NCBI GenBank assembly: GCA_022497155.1
Contig: MU385729.1
Coordinates: forward strand, 310,001 to 374,000
Direction of reading: 5' to 3'
DNA from: Whalleya microplaca
Lineage: Eukaryota > Ascomycota > Sordariomycetes > Xylariales > Xylariaceae
DNA: 64,000 nt
The position numbers were made by a program, and so were the translations under genes. The notes beneath the pieces were generated by a model that ran no database searches, was not told the origin of the DNA, and worked only from the letters and a program-made list of their open reading frames with translations. Shown in pieces: positions 1-12,021 of the stretch (positions within the stretch are counted from its first letter, which is position 1; every line of letters begins with the position of its first letter).

Positions 1-1021
1 ATCGCAAAGCCGACTCGCCATAGAAATCGCACAGTCCTCGGCGTCGTGTAACAGTGTATAGCAATTTTCTGGTGAAGTGCTTCTCCGAAATGGATCAAAA
101 CCCATCCTTGAAATCGCTTACGGTCGGGGAAAACCAAAGGCCAGGCCCTGCGACCCGAGCATGTCGGAGTCAGAATCATGGACCACACGTAACTTGGCCC
201 GTCCTCTTCGGTCCGGCGATGGCCGCTCCTAGTTACATGAGGGGAGGGGCAGTGCCACCATACCCGTCGAGAGGAGAGATGCATATGCATTACACGCGGC
301 ATATACCTGGTGTTTGGGGGGCGGTGTTCAAGGCCAGGCTAGGCCCGGGGTCAAGGGGGGTGAGGCCTCTTTCGGAGAGCATGAAATTCAAAGAAATCCA
401 ACCTAACAGCATCTAAAGTGTCCGAATTATTGTCTTCATCCTCGGTGAACGAATTGCTTGATCTGCCTTGTCCCGGTACATCGACGTGTCTTGACTAGTC
501 ATTTCCAAGGCCGACTTGTTCGGCTGTGGTGTATTAACTCTGCTCGGAATCTTTGGTAGCGGCATCAGCATACATGTTCCGGGTTGTTTTCACTGCCTTT
601 CCAAAAGAGTGAGGGCCCATGGTTCCTCTTATTAACGAGTCTTCGAAACTCTGAAGATGCGACTGTGCCAAATGTGAACATCACTCTCAACTTGTACTGG
701 CTAGTCTGGCTTGTGAACAAGCATCTGAGATGTGAAGGCCAATGGCTATCAGCTCAGCGTTACATACTGACCAAGCACCGAACGCCACTTAATCTATAAT
801 CAGGTATCACCACCCAATGAAGAGTGGCTTATCGTAAAAGAGGTCTCCCTAAGAAGTAAATACGGAATATGCACGGATGCCTCAGGCGGAAAGCGCAGCA
901 TGCTCGATCGAGTATATAGATAGCTAACCCCGCCCGACTCGCAGCCTCGCGACGAAGAACTACTTGACCATCCGATTTGCCTCTATGTGGTCACCTAAAA
1001 TCATCTGAAAATCTTAGGATA
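1..1021. other. Upstream flank of the HET gene, no gene seen
   Basis: Only short unrelated reading frames occur here, several of them without an ATG. No family is recognisable in any frame. The last few hundred bases before 1022 presumably hold the promoter of the HET gene, but no clear TATA or CCAAT arrangement stands out. Confidence 0.5.
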
Positions 1022-3391
1022 ATGGACCAATACGAGTATACGCCGCTAGACCACGAGACGGACGATATACGTCTCGTCACCATCCTGCCCGGAGAGTTTG
1101 ACGACCCGATCCGAATCCGGATCACTCACGGGTCGCTTGGTCTGCCTTTCCACGATGAGAAGTCGAACCGACGGTTGCCGTTGAAGGAGATACGAAAGAC
1201 CCTGCCGGAGAAATGGAGGGCCTATGAGACTTTGGAGGGACGTGTGCTTTTCGAAGATCGTCGTGATGGACGCACTACCTGGATCCACCCGGATCCAAGC
1301 GTACAACGCGATCTATATGATCCTATTCTCGATGAGCGACACGGTCAATCTCGGCTTGGCTACGAGGCCTTATCCTATGTATGGGGTTCCCCGAATAAGC
1401 AGGATACGGTGATAGTAGATAGCGCAACCGAGCAGAGGGAGTACATATTAGGCATTACCTACAATCTCGCGGAAGCAATGCGACACCTCCGATACAACAA
1501 CAATCGCTCTCGAGTTATGTGGATTGATGCTATCTGCATCAACCAGCGCGACAACGAGGAACGAAATAATCAGGTCAAACGCATGGACCAGATCTTCAGC
1601 CTTGCCTCGAGGGTCGTGGCCTGGCTTGGGCCGAGCTTTCCGAATAGTACACTCGCTCTCGAGACACTAGATCATCTCGGTAGACAGGTCGAATTCACGC
1701 GTCATAGGTTGCTATTACCCTCTCCTGGCGCCGCAACGGATTGGTATAATTTGGAGACCACTTTGTCTTGCAGCATGGATGTGTGGAATGCGATAGGCCG
1801 GCTGTGTATGCAACCCTGGTTCTACCGATTATGGATTGTACAAGAGATAGGCTTCGCAAATGCTCGGTCTGTCCTGCAATGCGGGAGGGATGAAATCCTT
1901 TGGCCTCTGTTTCGCAAAGCAATTGAGTGCATTCATTCAAAGGAAGGCGCACCTACGGGTGTGAAAGAATATATCGGTATAGTGTTTTTATTATGTTCAG
2001 ATATAAGAGCCAATCCTTTTTTCTTTATATTGATAATGCACACCCGCCGAGCATGTGAAAAAGACCAAGATAAGATATACGGTTTATTGAGCTTAGCACC
2101 TGAGGAACTCCGCAGACACATACGCGTCGACTACTCGCAACCTCCTATGGAAGTATTCAAACAAGTCTTTCTAGCAAGCGCTACACATGAAAAGCGCCTT
2201 ACGCACCTGCAATTCAGTCGACAACGTCAAGCCGCGTCAGCGTCGCCAGCATGGTCAACTTGGATTCCGGACTGGGCGCATGGAGTTACGTTCACGGTCC
2301 CTTCGATTCATGGATCCTGTGCCAGTGGTATCTCCGCGGCCGGAGAGGTTTTCAACCCGCCCGGCAGGCTTGAGGTCACCGGCCTATCGTTCACAACTGT
2401 CTCTTCTGTCGGCGAGCCTTTGGCCGGGAAGTTTTGGAGCGTCATCGAGACCGTCAGGTGCCTGGGGCTTGATCAACTGCAGGAACTACGGTATCTTACG
2501 GGCGAGACGTATCTGGAGGCATATCTTCAGACATTAGTATTAGGTCTTCTTAAGGCTAGATATCCACAGCTCGCTTATCCGACGATAGATCATTTAAGAA
2601 ATGTGGTGACGGCGGCTACAGCTAGTGGTAATATAGCAGAGGGTGATCTGTCAAATTATTATGAAAATTCCATCGCCAGGTTGCTTCGAGGATGTCGTCT
2701 CCTCTGGATGCAGAATAAGTATATAGGCATGACAAGCGGGGAAGCACAGGAAGGTAAGTTTTAGGTTGTCTAGTTCGTGGTAGGTATAGGGGTAACAGTT
2801 GATGAATTATTATAGGTGATGAAGTCTTCGTTATCCTTGGCCGTGATACTCCTATGGTGCTTCGGCCGACCTCAAGCGGTGAGTATGAGGTCATTGGCGA
2901 TTGCTACGTGCATGGTATCAGTAAGTAATTCCCTAATCGCTCATTGCCGTTTTCTCTTATGCTCGGGGTATACATCACCTAGATACACATGGTAGGACGA
3001 GGTGAGAGTTAGTCTTCGCACTCGTTGACTCCTTTTCGTCTCGTACTCGCATATGCTGACTTGCTCTATTGTAGTGGATGGGGAAGCTCTTCTGGGCGCA
3101 ATAGATGGCCCTTGGCGCATTAGGATATTGTTCGAGTCGGATGGGTGTCGTAGACCATGGTACTTTAATGTCGAGACTCAGCATGAGTCAACGGAAGACC
3201 CTCGCCTAGAGAATATCCCAATACCATCAGAATGGGTGCCAATAGAATGGGAGAGGACTCGCGCTGATCCTCATCATTGCAAGAAGTTCCGCAACATGAA
3301 AACCGGCGATGTGATCAATTCGGACCCCAGGCTATTCCCGGAAGCTCTGATCGAACGTGGGATCCCCATGAAGAGGATCACGCTTGTGTGA
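1022..3391 (+). CDS. HET-domain (heterokaryon incompatibility-like) protein with WW-like ends
   Basis: Three exons (1022-2753, 2816-2920, 3075-3391) join in frame to 717 residues. The introns are 62 and 154 nt with GTAAGT donors. The HET domain begins near residue 111 with YEALSYVWG and continues with WIDAICINQ and a following RVVAWLG; these are hallmark HET blocks. The second splice junction creates VHGIMDGEAL, the usual C-terminal block of this family, which supports the model. Residues about 61-93 (LPEKW ... GRTTWIHPDP) look like a WW domain, and residues about 661-702 (IPSEW ... KTGDVINSDPRL) form a second WW-like segment. HET proteins act in nonself recognition and regulated cell death. 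The specific partner or allele role cannot be inferred. The ATG at 1022 is the first one in frame; an upstream in-frame extension to 977 begins with TTG. Confidence 0.9.
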
Positions 3392-3787
3392 CATTTCATC
3401 ATCTGAAGTTGAGGTTTTGGCTTTCACAGTTAGCGGCGTTATTTCTGGAAATTGGATCACACGGAGTTATGGCGTGGAAATCGTTCAGGATTCCGCAAGG
3501 CAGTACATATGAATCCATTGATGCAAGATAGCTCTACAAAGGCAGGCAGGTCTATATTCAACATATAGGCTGAGGAATTATGTCTAGCGAGGTCAACATG
3601 CTCATAGAGCTTGACAAGAGCTCATGAGATTTCATGACCATCTGCAACACTAGCAATGGAAGGTGGGGGGGGGGGGGGGGGGCCGGCTTATCATGTTAAC
3701 GAAACACCAAATAAAAAAAAAAATACTTTAAAAACCAACCCCCCGAAAATTAAATGCATCGCCCCCAAANNNNNNNNNNCGCGGCCC

Positions 3788-3848
<61 letters not shown>

Positions 3849-5021
3849 CCGCCCCCCCCCCCCCCCCCCCCCCCCAGGCTTATCATGTTAACGAAACTCG
3901 AATGAATATACATCTTCCTTTCAATCCCAACCCCCTGAAATTTACATGCTTCGCCGACTATCACCCAGTTACGAATCTATAACAACAACTTCTCAGATAC
4001 TACCTCCTTGAGCCTGATCCATACCCACCGCACTGGAAGATTCTACCACAATACACTACACTACACAAACATCCTACATGCTGCTTAAGCCGTTGGCTTA
4101 CAGTACTCGCAATCACGAGATAGCATCTGGCTTTTGAACAACTACGATAGAACTAGATATCTAGCAAAACACATTTAGAACTGAACTAGGTTGGCTGAAG
4201 ACGCAGCTTCACGAAGCGACCGAGATGTAATACGTACGAATTCTCGAACTACACTGCAAGACCTAGGCGGGAACCTTTTTCGACACATGACACATGACAC
4301 ATACGGACTGAGTGAGAGATTAAGGATACCAAAGATCTCATTGCCTTTCTACACAAGTCATATTTCACACGAGGGTTCACCACGCAGACGTGCCCGAGGT
4401 TGCTAGAATCGCGACTTTCAATTGCGACCAGAGCCCTACGTAGGTAGTAAAGAGGAAAATAGACGGTCATCTCGAACCGAAAGTCTTCGCCAAACTCTGA
4501 AAGCCGAGATCATCATCATCATCATCCTCATCATCGCCGTGACCCGTGACCTCCTCCTCTTTTTGACCGACGGGCCGTCTTTTCCAGAGCATTACCATCA
4601 TCGTCGTCGTCGTCGCCGCCCGCCTTGGCCAGCCCCAAGCTCCTCTAGTTCCAAATCGGACTAGATCGTGTTCTGATTTCTGCTTGTGGTGTCGGCTGCG
4701 TGTTCCTGTAGCCAACCCTGAACTCCCTTATCCATGTGTCTGTGTGTGTACGTGCATGTATGTATAAGAAGAGAAGGACCCGAGACTGAACTGATTTTTT
4801 CTTTTCTTTCCATAAAATAAAAAAAAGAGGAGAAAACTCCGCCACCTATCCCAAATCCTTGATTCCGACGACTTTTCTGAGATGTTGCCAGTCTCGTCGG
4901 TCAAAAAAAGAGGTATACCCAATTCCCAAGGACTCCGCCGTACCTAATGACGATTGATGATGGTGGCACAACAACGAAGGTTTCGCCCGAAGCGGAATAC
5001 TTCGTGACAGTTCAAGGATAA
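3392..5021. other. Intergenic region between convergent HET and YAP1 genes
   Basis: No gene is seen. The stretch holds the homopolymer and gap region described separately, a short CAT/TCA microsatellite near 4508-4530, a GT-rich run near 4738-4760 and a CGT-trinucleotide run near 4600-4618. The part next to 5021 probably contains the YAP1 3' untranslated region. The poly-proline and poly-glycine reading frames across the C tract are artefacts of the homopolymer. Confidence 0.6.
3665..3898. repeat. Poly-G and poly-C tracts around a 10-N assembly gap with duplicated flank
   Basis: An 18-base G run (3665-3682) is followed by a degraded AT/C-rich stretch, ten Ns (3770-3779), and long C runs (about 3789-3847 and 3852-3875). 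The 20-mer GCTTATCATGTTAACGAAAC occurs at about 3686 and again at about 3879. The sequence after the first copy reads like a low-quality version of that after the second, with the same CCAACCCCC and TGAAATT-like blocks in order. This points to the same genomic flank being assembled twice around an unresolved homopolymer. True tract length is unknown. Confidence 0.8.
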
Positions 5022-6976
5022 TCAGTTGGACGACGACGGGCAGTTCTTGGCGTCGTGTCCGAGGTACTTGGTCATGACGGCTTTGAAGTCATGCTCGTCG
5101 ACTACGGCGCCGGTGCCTCCACATTTGGCCTTCTTCTGAAGATCGGAACAGAGGCCGTCGAGATCGAGGTCACCGGACTGCACCCTCGGGCAGGACTGTA
5201 GCTTTTCCCTGTTTAATGTGTTAACGTGTGATCCAGTTGACTGCGGGTCTACTATGTAGTAGGCCACGTACCATATGTTGTTACATGTGAGCAGCTTTCC
5301 ATTGCTGGCCGTAACGATGTTGTCATCAGACTCCTTCTTCGCGTCAATCTCGGCGATAAGATTCTTCTTGGGGACGTTCGGGCTGGGCACTGCATTATAT
5401 GGCGTTGTGAAGTCAATATCAAACGCATCGTTGAAGAAGCTGTCATCAAATGTCGTGTTGGCCAGAATGCTGTCTTGAGGCTCCCGGTAACCACCAAAGA
5501 GTTGAGGATCGAATTGCCCTCCGTTTTGCTGAGACAACCAATCGAAATTGGAGAAATCGAAGTTGCCTAGATTGCCAAAGTCTATTGAACCTCGTTAGTG
5601 TCTGAGGATAGGCGATATGCATCGATAACAAGTGTGGTGAGACTTACGAGACATATTGTCACTCGTTAACGACGGCTGTTCTTCACCAATTGTGGTCAAC
5701 GTATCCACGGGCTTGAAACCCAGAGGCGATTGGGTGATCGGCTCAGGAGAAGTCCCGCAAGAAGAACTAGGTCCCATATTGGAATTTGAGCACGATGAGG
5801 GAGAGCCAGTGTTTGCCCCATTAACACTAGCACGGCTCGAATCGAGGCTGCTCCTTGATCCGCTGGTGCCATATGTGCTCTCGTAGGGAGATGAATTGTT
5901 GAAGACTCCTGACAACTTAGACACGGCTTCCTTTGACTGGGCATCTGAATTCTCTCGACCCGTTGTCGAATTAGAGTTGGTCAAATTCTTGGACTTCTCA
6001 GATGGACTGTTCTGACCACTTGGGCTGACACCAGAAGGTGGTGAAGGATAAGACGTCGATTTCTTAGTGTTATTGCCATTTGAGTCTTGGGGTCCGGGGA
6101 GAACGCCGAACTTAGGGAACTCGAATTGGAAATTGACGTCGCTAAGATGTTGAATAGCACCGTTGCCAAAGTTTTGGGTTGGTCGCGCGTTCCCAGAGAC
6201 GGGACGAGTGTTCTTGAATAGCGAAAGCTGTTTCTTGTATTCGTTCAACTCTGTCGTCAACTTGTCGATTCGAGCACGCAGTTGGGCATTCTCGCTAGTT
6301 GTCGTCGCCGAAGCCTGCTCAAGCTCTTCCACCTTGGTCTCCAGGTCTTTCAGGTGCTTCTCTTTGCGCTCCCGGAAAGCACGCTGCGCAGCGCGGTTCT
6401 GAGCCTTCCTCTTCTATCGAATTGTTAGAATGGACACCACCTATAGCATGCGTGATAAAATCAATCATGGTGGCGACTCACCGAACTGGGCTCATTTGTG
6501 AGCGGCTTGCGGCCGGGCTTCTTGGGGACCTTCCCTTCACTTTCTCTCCGCTTACCGCCGCCCTCTTCCAGGTCTTCTTCCTCGTCATCATCATCCGGGT
6601 GACCTCTCTTATCCGAGTTCTCGTTCTCGGGAGAACTAGCTTTCGAGTCGGTCTTTGTTGGCGATGTAGTACCCGGAAGATCACCGATCATCTTGGCTTG
6701 GCCATCATTGCTGAAATCAAAATCAAAGCTACTATCGGGTCCCAAGTCGTAGTCGTAGTCTAAGAAAGGCTCTTGGGTGCCATTAGATGCATCGAAGCTG
6801 TCGTTCTTCTGGTTTTGAGCAGGCGAGGTAGTCAGGGAACTAGGGGACAAGGACAACGCGTTGCTCGAGTTCTTCTCATTGTTTGACTGATTGGAAGTCA
6901 GGGCACGGAAGAGCAGGTTTTGCTGCTGAGGGGTGAGGATGAAGTTCGGCAGAACGTTTGAGTGAGTCGAAGCCAT
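5022..6976 (-). CDS. yap1: AP-1-like bZIP transcription factor (Yap1/NapA type)
   Basis: Four exons on the minus strand (6976-6482, 6413-5648, 5581-5272, 5208-5022) give 585 residues. The first splice junction creates the bZIP basic region beginning KRKAQNRAAQRAFRERKEK at about residue 166, followed by leucine heptads to about 230. An n-CRD with Cys near 373 and 384, just before TSPEP, and a c-CRD with four or more cysteines (LTCNN, QSCPRV, GLCSDL, AKCGG) over the last 70 residues match the redox switch of Yap1. In this family oxidation of these cysteines masks the export signal, and the factor enters the nucleus to induce antioxidant genes. Introns are 68, 66 and 63 nt. The last intron is a multiple of three and has no stop; removing it restores the family motif NIWEKLQSC. 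The gene faces the HET gene and has a long upstream region of its own. Confidence 0.95.
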
Positions 6977-9464
6977 CGTAATAGATTCAATGAAGAGTAG
7001 ATGGCAAAAATAGGTAGATTTAGTAGCTAGGGCACAAGCAGATTATCTGATGTGGGCGTATAGAATTGGTCTGATGACCGTCTTAGCAGCTCGTCGCGTC
7101 AGCGATAGGAGCAAACGTCACCGACAACGATGACCTCACAAGTAGGCACAATGTGCCTTCAACCACAGCAATTGTGGTGGACAACGTTGAGATACTCTTC
7201 GTTGCCTTAGAGACAAATAGAATTGGTGTCTCGAGAGGGTCGAAGCAATGCACGACCAAATCAGACAAAGAGAAGGATCACGAAAAAAAAAAAGGTTCCA
7301 GGTACGCCTCCAAGGGTTCGGAGGCTGGGGATGGCAAGAGGTGGAGGTGGAGGGACAAACGGTAGGAGTGGCGGTCGTCCTGGCTGGGTTTTCCTTCAGC
7401 GGGAGTTGACGTATGGACACACTGTCGACACACCCCTCTCGGTTGACAGGACGGGACAGCGTGTCAATGTGCGTCAAAGAGTCACTGAGCAGTGTGAGAG
7501 GATCAGTGTGTGAGGCTTGTAGGTAGTTCCAGCAGCAGTAGGTATTGAGAGGCAGGTATTGGTGGGTGATGGTCTGCTCACGATAGAAGGAATTCGAGAG
7601 AGGGGGGCAGAAGTCAGGCAATTTTCCGATTTGTAAGCGCTGCCTACATATACGGAGAACGGTGCAAGGCGAATTCAAAGAGGTGTGGCAGGGTCTTCCC
7701 GGTCCCGGTTTTCGGACATAACGGATTCTGATTGTGTCGAGTTTTCCCCTTTGTTGAGCAGCAAAAGCTGGCACAGCGCTGCCCGCGCTGCCAGCCTGCA
7801 AGCTGAGAAAGGTTTCACTAGTGCTACGCCCACACCACCTTCTCAGCTCTCCTCCTCCACTGGATGACGTTCTAGAATCTGCGACGGGCTTCGGCCATTG
7901 GTGATTGGCGACTGGGGCAAGCTATGCACTGGCAAAAGCAAGATGGACCGAGCACCGAGTTCTCTGGTCGAATTGTACATGTACGACTACTCCGTACATC
8001 CATACCTAGATTAGGCGGTACGGAGGCATAATCAAGGTGACGATGTGAAAGTCATGGGGTTTGGTTGAGCAATTTGTATGTACGACAGCCTGGCAGCCTG
8101 GCAGCCTGGCAGGTCTGGGTGATGATGGTGGTGATGGATTGGACCCGGGCTGCCAGGTTCTTGTCATCAGCCACTCAGCTGCCATTCTACTATTCTTCAC
8201 CGTCAACTGACAGACGTTTGTAGTCAGATTCTCTGTGATGGTTGGATGACGATTGTGAGTCAGCCTTTGGTGCCTGGGTCTGTGCCTAGGGATCGGCACT
8301 AGCCTTTCCCTAAGATACGGCATATTCCTACGACTACTCCGTACCTAGTCGGAAATATCATGGCGGCCATGCAGCCATGCAGCCATGGTAGGCCATCTTG
8401 TAGGTACAAGTAGTCAACGGCCGCCGCGGCCGGTCCAGGCCTGCTCACGCCCTTATATGTACATACATACATACATACATACATACATACATACATACAT
8501 ACATAAACCCGTACATAACCTTGACGTTAATAGTGACTTTCTAACCCTACGAGCTGTTGTTGGTAGTAGGACAATCGATCTGACTGACTGACTGACTAAT
8601 GAGTGCTGACAGCTTTTCAGTCTCTCCATCATGCAGGGATTCGGAGCGAAAACCGCCTCTCATATGTATATGTAGCCGGGAGGTACTGATTAACCTGCAG
8701 TTTCGATTTCACTCGACGACGGGGCGAGTCTATAACGTTACCATATCCCATATACGATATGTATTGTAGGTAGTTGGCCAAAGGTTTTACTTTGTACTGA
8801 TGAGAACGGGTTTCAAGTGGTGCTCTAGCGAGGTCAAAATACGCCCTTGGATATCAATAAAGAGTTATATCTCTAATGGGTGACTTAGATATAGTTCTTT
8901 CATGTACAGTATGTACGTACATATGTAGTGAGATCGGTGACTTGAGAGAGTCCCAGTAACTCCTGTGACGATAATAATAAATAAGTTCATTAGGGAGACA
9001 GGGAGACAGGCGAGTGAGACTAGATACTCTACTTACCTAATACATTACAGTACTCAAATAACAGCCTTTGCTTTATGCAACTAGCGGGGAGTTATGTAAT
9101 GAGTACTCGTCTAAGATATACGGAACTTCAGCAATGCTTCATCCCCGCAATTCGTCGTTCCATCACTGGCCCAGTACATTATGTATGTATGTACATACCT
9201 AAGGTACTTAGGTTAGGTAGGTATGTGCAGTACATGCATACATGCCTTAGAGGAGAAGGGAAAGAGGACCTCTTATCGCGGAGCTGACCACAAAGTGTAC
9301 AACAATACGTCAATCGGCAGATCGATATTATCAGCCTTGTCACCTGCAAATTCCATCTTTATTCATTAGACCAGACGACCATATCCCTTTAATACTCGAA
9401 CAGTAGTCGTCCATCCTTTGACTTGCCTAGCTGGTTCCCGTGACGTCTATGCCCTGAAGCAACT
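6977..9464. other. Divergent intergenic region between YAP1 and the BSD gene
   Basis: About 2.5 kb with no supported gene. The part next to 6977 should hold the YAP1 promoter and leader. Repeats seen: three copies of CAGCCTGG at 8087-8110 with a GGCTGCCAGG echo near 8147, CAGCCATG repeats at 8371-8390, an ACAT microsatellite at 8461-8505, TGAC repeats at 8581-8598, and clustered GTACATA / TAGGTA words near 9177-9240. Short reading frames here lack recognisable content. Confidence 0.55.
8461..8505. repeat. ACAT tetranucleotide microsatellite
   Basis: Eleven consecutive ACAT units, uninterrupted, in the YAP1-BSD intergenic region. Confidence 0.95.
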
Positions 9465-10891
9465 ATGGATCTCGCATACGACCATATAGCCGAGGAGGCT
9501 CTTCCGAAGGACAGCAACAATATCAATAACAATACGAACAATGACAAGACCGGCGGCCAACCCTCCGAGAGGACGCCCGAGCAGCAGTCCACGCTCAACG
9601 AGGACATCCAAGAGGCATACCGTGCATTCTCGAGCAGCACCTGGGGCAGCTGGCTGGGCGGTACAGTGGGCAGCGTAATTAAGCAGGTGTGTCATTCCCA
9701 CGGGCACGAGGGGCCGCATGGCCTAACCTGATCCTATCGCAGGGCGAGTCTGTATATCGGGAGGCACACCAGGAGGTCGCATCTCTCGGCATCGACGCCT
9801 CGAGGAGCCTTGCGAACCTCCGCGCGAGAGCCATTTCCCTAACCACAACGCCCAATGCCGCGGACCCAGGCGCAAGGCAGCCGTCGGACGGCAAGGAGAA
9901 AGACGCCGAGACTACCCCGACCACGAGCAAAGCTGCCGGCGGCGGCTCTGACGAGGCCACCAGGGAGTCCGAGTCCGAATCCGTCCTGTCACGATTGAGG
10001 GCCGAGGCCGCCAAGCGATTGAGGGATGTGCAACGGGCCGAAGATGCTGCTGACGAGGCCCTGCTGAAGTTTGGTGGAAACGTCCGAGATTTCTTCCGCG
10101 ACGCCATCGTCGTCAAGCCTGCTGCAGGGTCTGACGACGCACAAGAAAACACCCGCCGTTTCGAGAGCAAGGACGAGTCGGGCAAGCGAGTGATCCACAC
10201 CTCGAGATACGGTGCTCAGCTTCACGTCCTTCATACTACTGAGAAGAGCTTCACAGAGGAACCCGTCAGCGCGGAATTCGTCGCGTGGGCTAAGGACTTC
10301 GATGTAGAGGACAAGACCGATGATATCAGCAGCGATCTCGCCAAGTACGCCGAGCTGCGAGCGAACATGGAGAGGCTTGTTCCCGACACGGTCCCCTACG
10401 CAGACTTCTGGAAACGGTACTACTTCCTCCGGCACAGCGTCGAGACGGCCGAGGCACGCCGCCGGGATCTATTGAAGGGTTTGTCACACCGTCTATTGCA
10501 TATCTACTTTGTATCTCTAACTAACCGGCACACAGCCGCATCCGCAGAAGAGGAAATCGGATGGGGCGAGGAATCAGACGGCTCGGACTCGGACAGCAGC
10601 GAGGAGTCAGACGACGACGAAGAACCCGCGAGCAAGTCGACGTACAAGCCCGGGAGACCGGGCTCCACCGGGTCCTCCACGACGATCCACCCGTCGACCA
10701 GCAAGACCCATCTGAAAGCGTCCGAGCCTCGCAAGTCCAACGACGAGAAGTCCCAGCCCGACAGCGACACGAGCAGCTACGACCTCGTCGGCGCGACGTC
10801 CGGGAACCCGAGCCAGGCGCCCAGCAGCCCCAAGGAGTCGCGGAAAGAGGAGGACAGCGACGAGGACAGCGACGACGAGGAATGGGAATAA
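9465..10891 (+). CDS. BSD-domain protein (Dos2-like)
   Basis: Three exons (9465-9686, 9743-10478, 10536-10891) join to 437 residues. The N-terminal part has a STWGSWLGGTVGSVIKQ segment, as often seen in BSD proteins of this class. The BSD domain lies at about residues 250-318, including FVAWAKDFDVE and the FWKRYYF core that defines BSD helices. The tail is acidic and serine-rich and ends in EDSDDEEWE, a layout like yeast Dos2. BSD domains occur in TFIIH p62 and synapse-associated-like proteins; the molecular role of this branch is not well defined, so none is assigned. Intron 2 is 57 nt, a multiple of three without a stop, so splicing there cannot be proved from the reading frame alone; the family alignment around RRRDLLK and the good CACAG acceptor favour it. 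Confidence 0.85.
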
Positions 10892-11194
10892 TCTTTAATA
10901 GTCACGATGCAGGAGAGGACCCTAGTACATGTAGTAGCTTGTTTCGTCCCATACGGTTTTTTCGGAGTTTTCATCGGCGTCGCCTTTTTGTCTTTATTGG
11001 GTTTTTATTTTCGAAGGCATGGCTTTTTTTTTTTTTTGTTTTGCTCTGCCCGTCTTTTTGTAGATTCGTTTCAGACAGCTCAATACTGGCATGCCATTCG
11101 CAAAGACCCCCGTTCTCCCTTTCTCCTTTTCTCTAGGTAGCATGTCCCTCCCACGGCTAGGTACATGTCCCACATGCCCCTCTCACCCGCCCGC
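10892..11194. other. Gap between convergent BSD and TSR2 genes
   Basis: About 300 bases shared by the two 3' ends. It contains a T-rich tract near 11024-11042. No gene is seen. Confidence 0.6.
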
Positions 11195-12021
11195 TCATCG
11201 CTTCTTCCTCGTGACTTTCGTGAAGCCGTCCTCGTCCACCTCTATAGGCGGCTTCTCCCTCGCCACCGCGACCAAGGCAGGGGCGTCGCCCATCTCCACA
11301 TCCTCACCCCCATCCTCATCATCATCGTCATCATCGTCATCATCAGCGCTCTCCCAATCCGTCTCCTGGTCCCCACCAGCCCTCTCCTCAACCTGCACCG
11401 TCTTGCCCCTCGTAGCCAGCCACCGCCGGCGCAGGTCCTCGACGCCGTCGAAGCGGCCGGCGGCGCACTGGGCGCGCAGGGCCACGACGCGCGCGGCCAC
11501 CTCGCGCTCCGACTCGTCGTCCACGTTCGCCTCGAACTCGTCCCACATCACCTGCAGCAGCGTGGCCTCGACGTCCTCGACCTGGGGTTCCGGCTTCGGT
11601 TTCGGGGTTCGGGTTTGGGTTGCGGTTTGGGTTGCGGTTTGGGATTGGGGGTTAGGGGGAGGGGCGACGCGCGAGAGCTCGACGAAGCTCGGGAACATGT
11701 CCGCTACGGCGCCCGCGAACCAGTCCCGCTTGTCGGCCGACGAGGGCCCGCCCCAGTTGTTCTGCACCGCGATCGTGAGGGAGAGCCAGAGGTGCAGCGA
11801 GATGGCTACGCCTTGCTCGAATTGCGCTTGCCGGGTTTCTGTGAAGAGGGAAGAAGGGGGGCTGAGCGTTAGCCAACGGCAGTACGGGGGTTTCAAGGTG
11901 GGTGGTGGGGGGGGGTTGAGGTTGATACCTAAAGAGGACTGGGGATTGGTTTGATTTTGTAAGAGTATAAATCTGTTTACATACCGGGCGACGGTTCTGC
12001 CTGTGAAGGAGAGGAGGCCAT
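11195..12021 (-). CDS. tsr2: Pre-rRNA-processing protein TSR2
   Basis: Two exons (12021-11985 and 11838-11195) give 226 residues. The short first exon supplies MASSPSQAEPSP and the junction restores the conserved ETRQAQFEQGVA start of the TSR2 fold. The diagnostic NNWGGP (WGG motif) follows at about residues 37-42, then a second helix block with MWDEFEANVDDES near residue 110. The tail is very acidic (a D-rich run) and ends with DEDGFTKVTRKKR, also typical. TSR2 binds ribosomal protein eS26 and delivers it to pre-40S particles; it is needed for 20S pre-rRNA processing. A linker between the two conserved halves has tandem TATQ repeats encoded by a GGTTGCGGTTTG-like DNA repeat. The intron is 146 nt. 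UTP14, another small-subunit assembly factor, lies 5.5 kb away. Confidence 0.93.

Noticed and set aside
3656..3982. Open frames with poly-Pro or poly-Gly across the C tract
   Set aside because: They result from homopolymer runs and the N gap, not from coding sequence.
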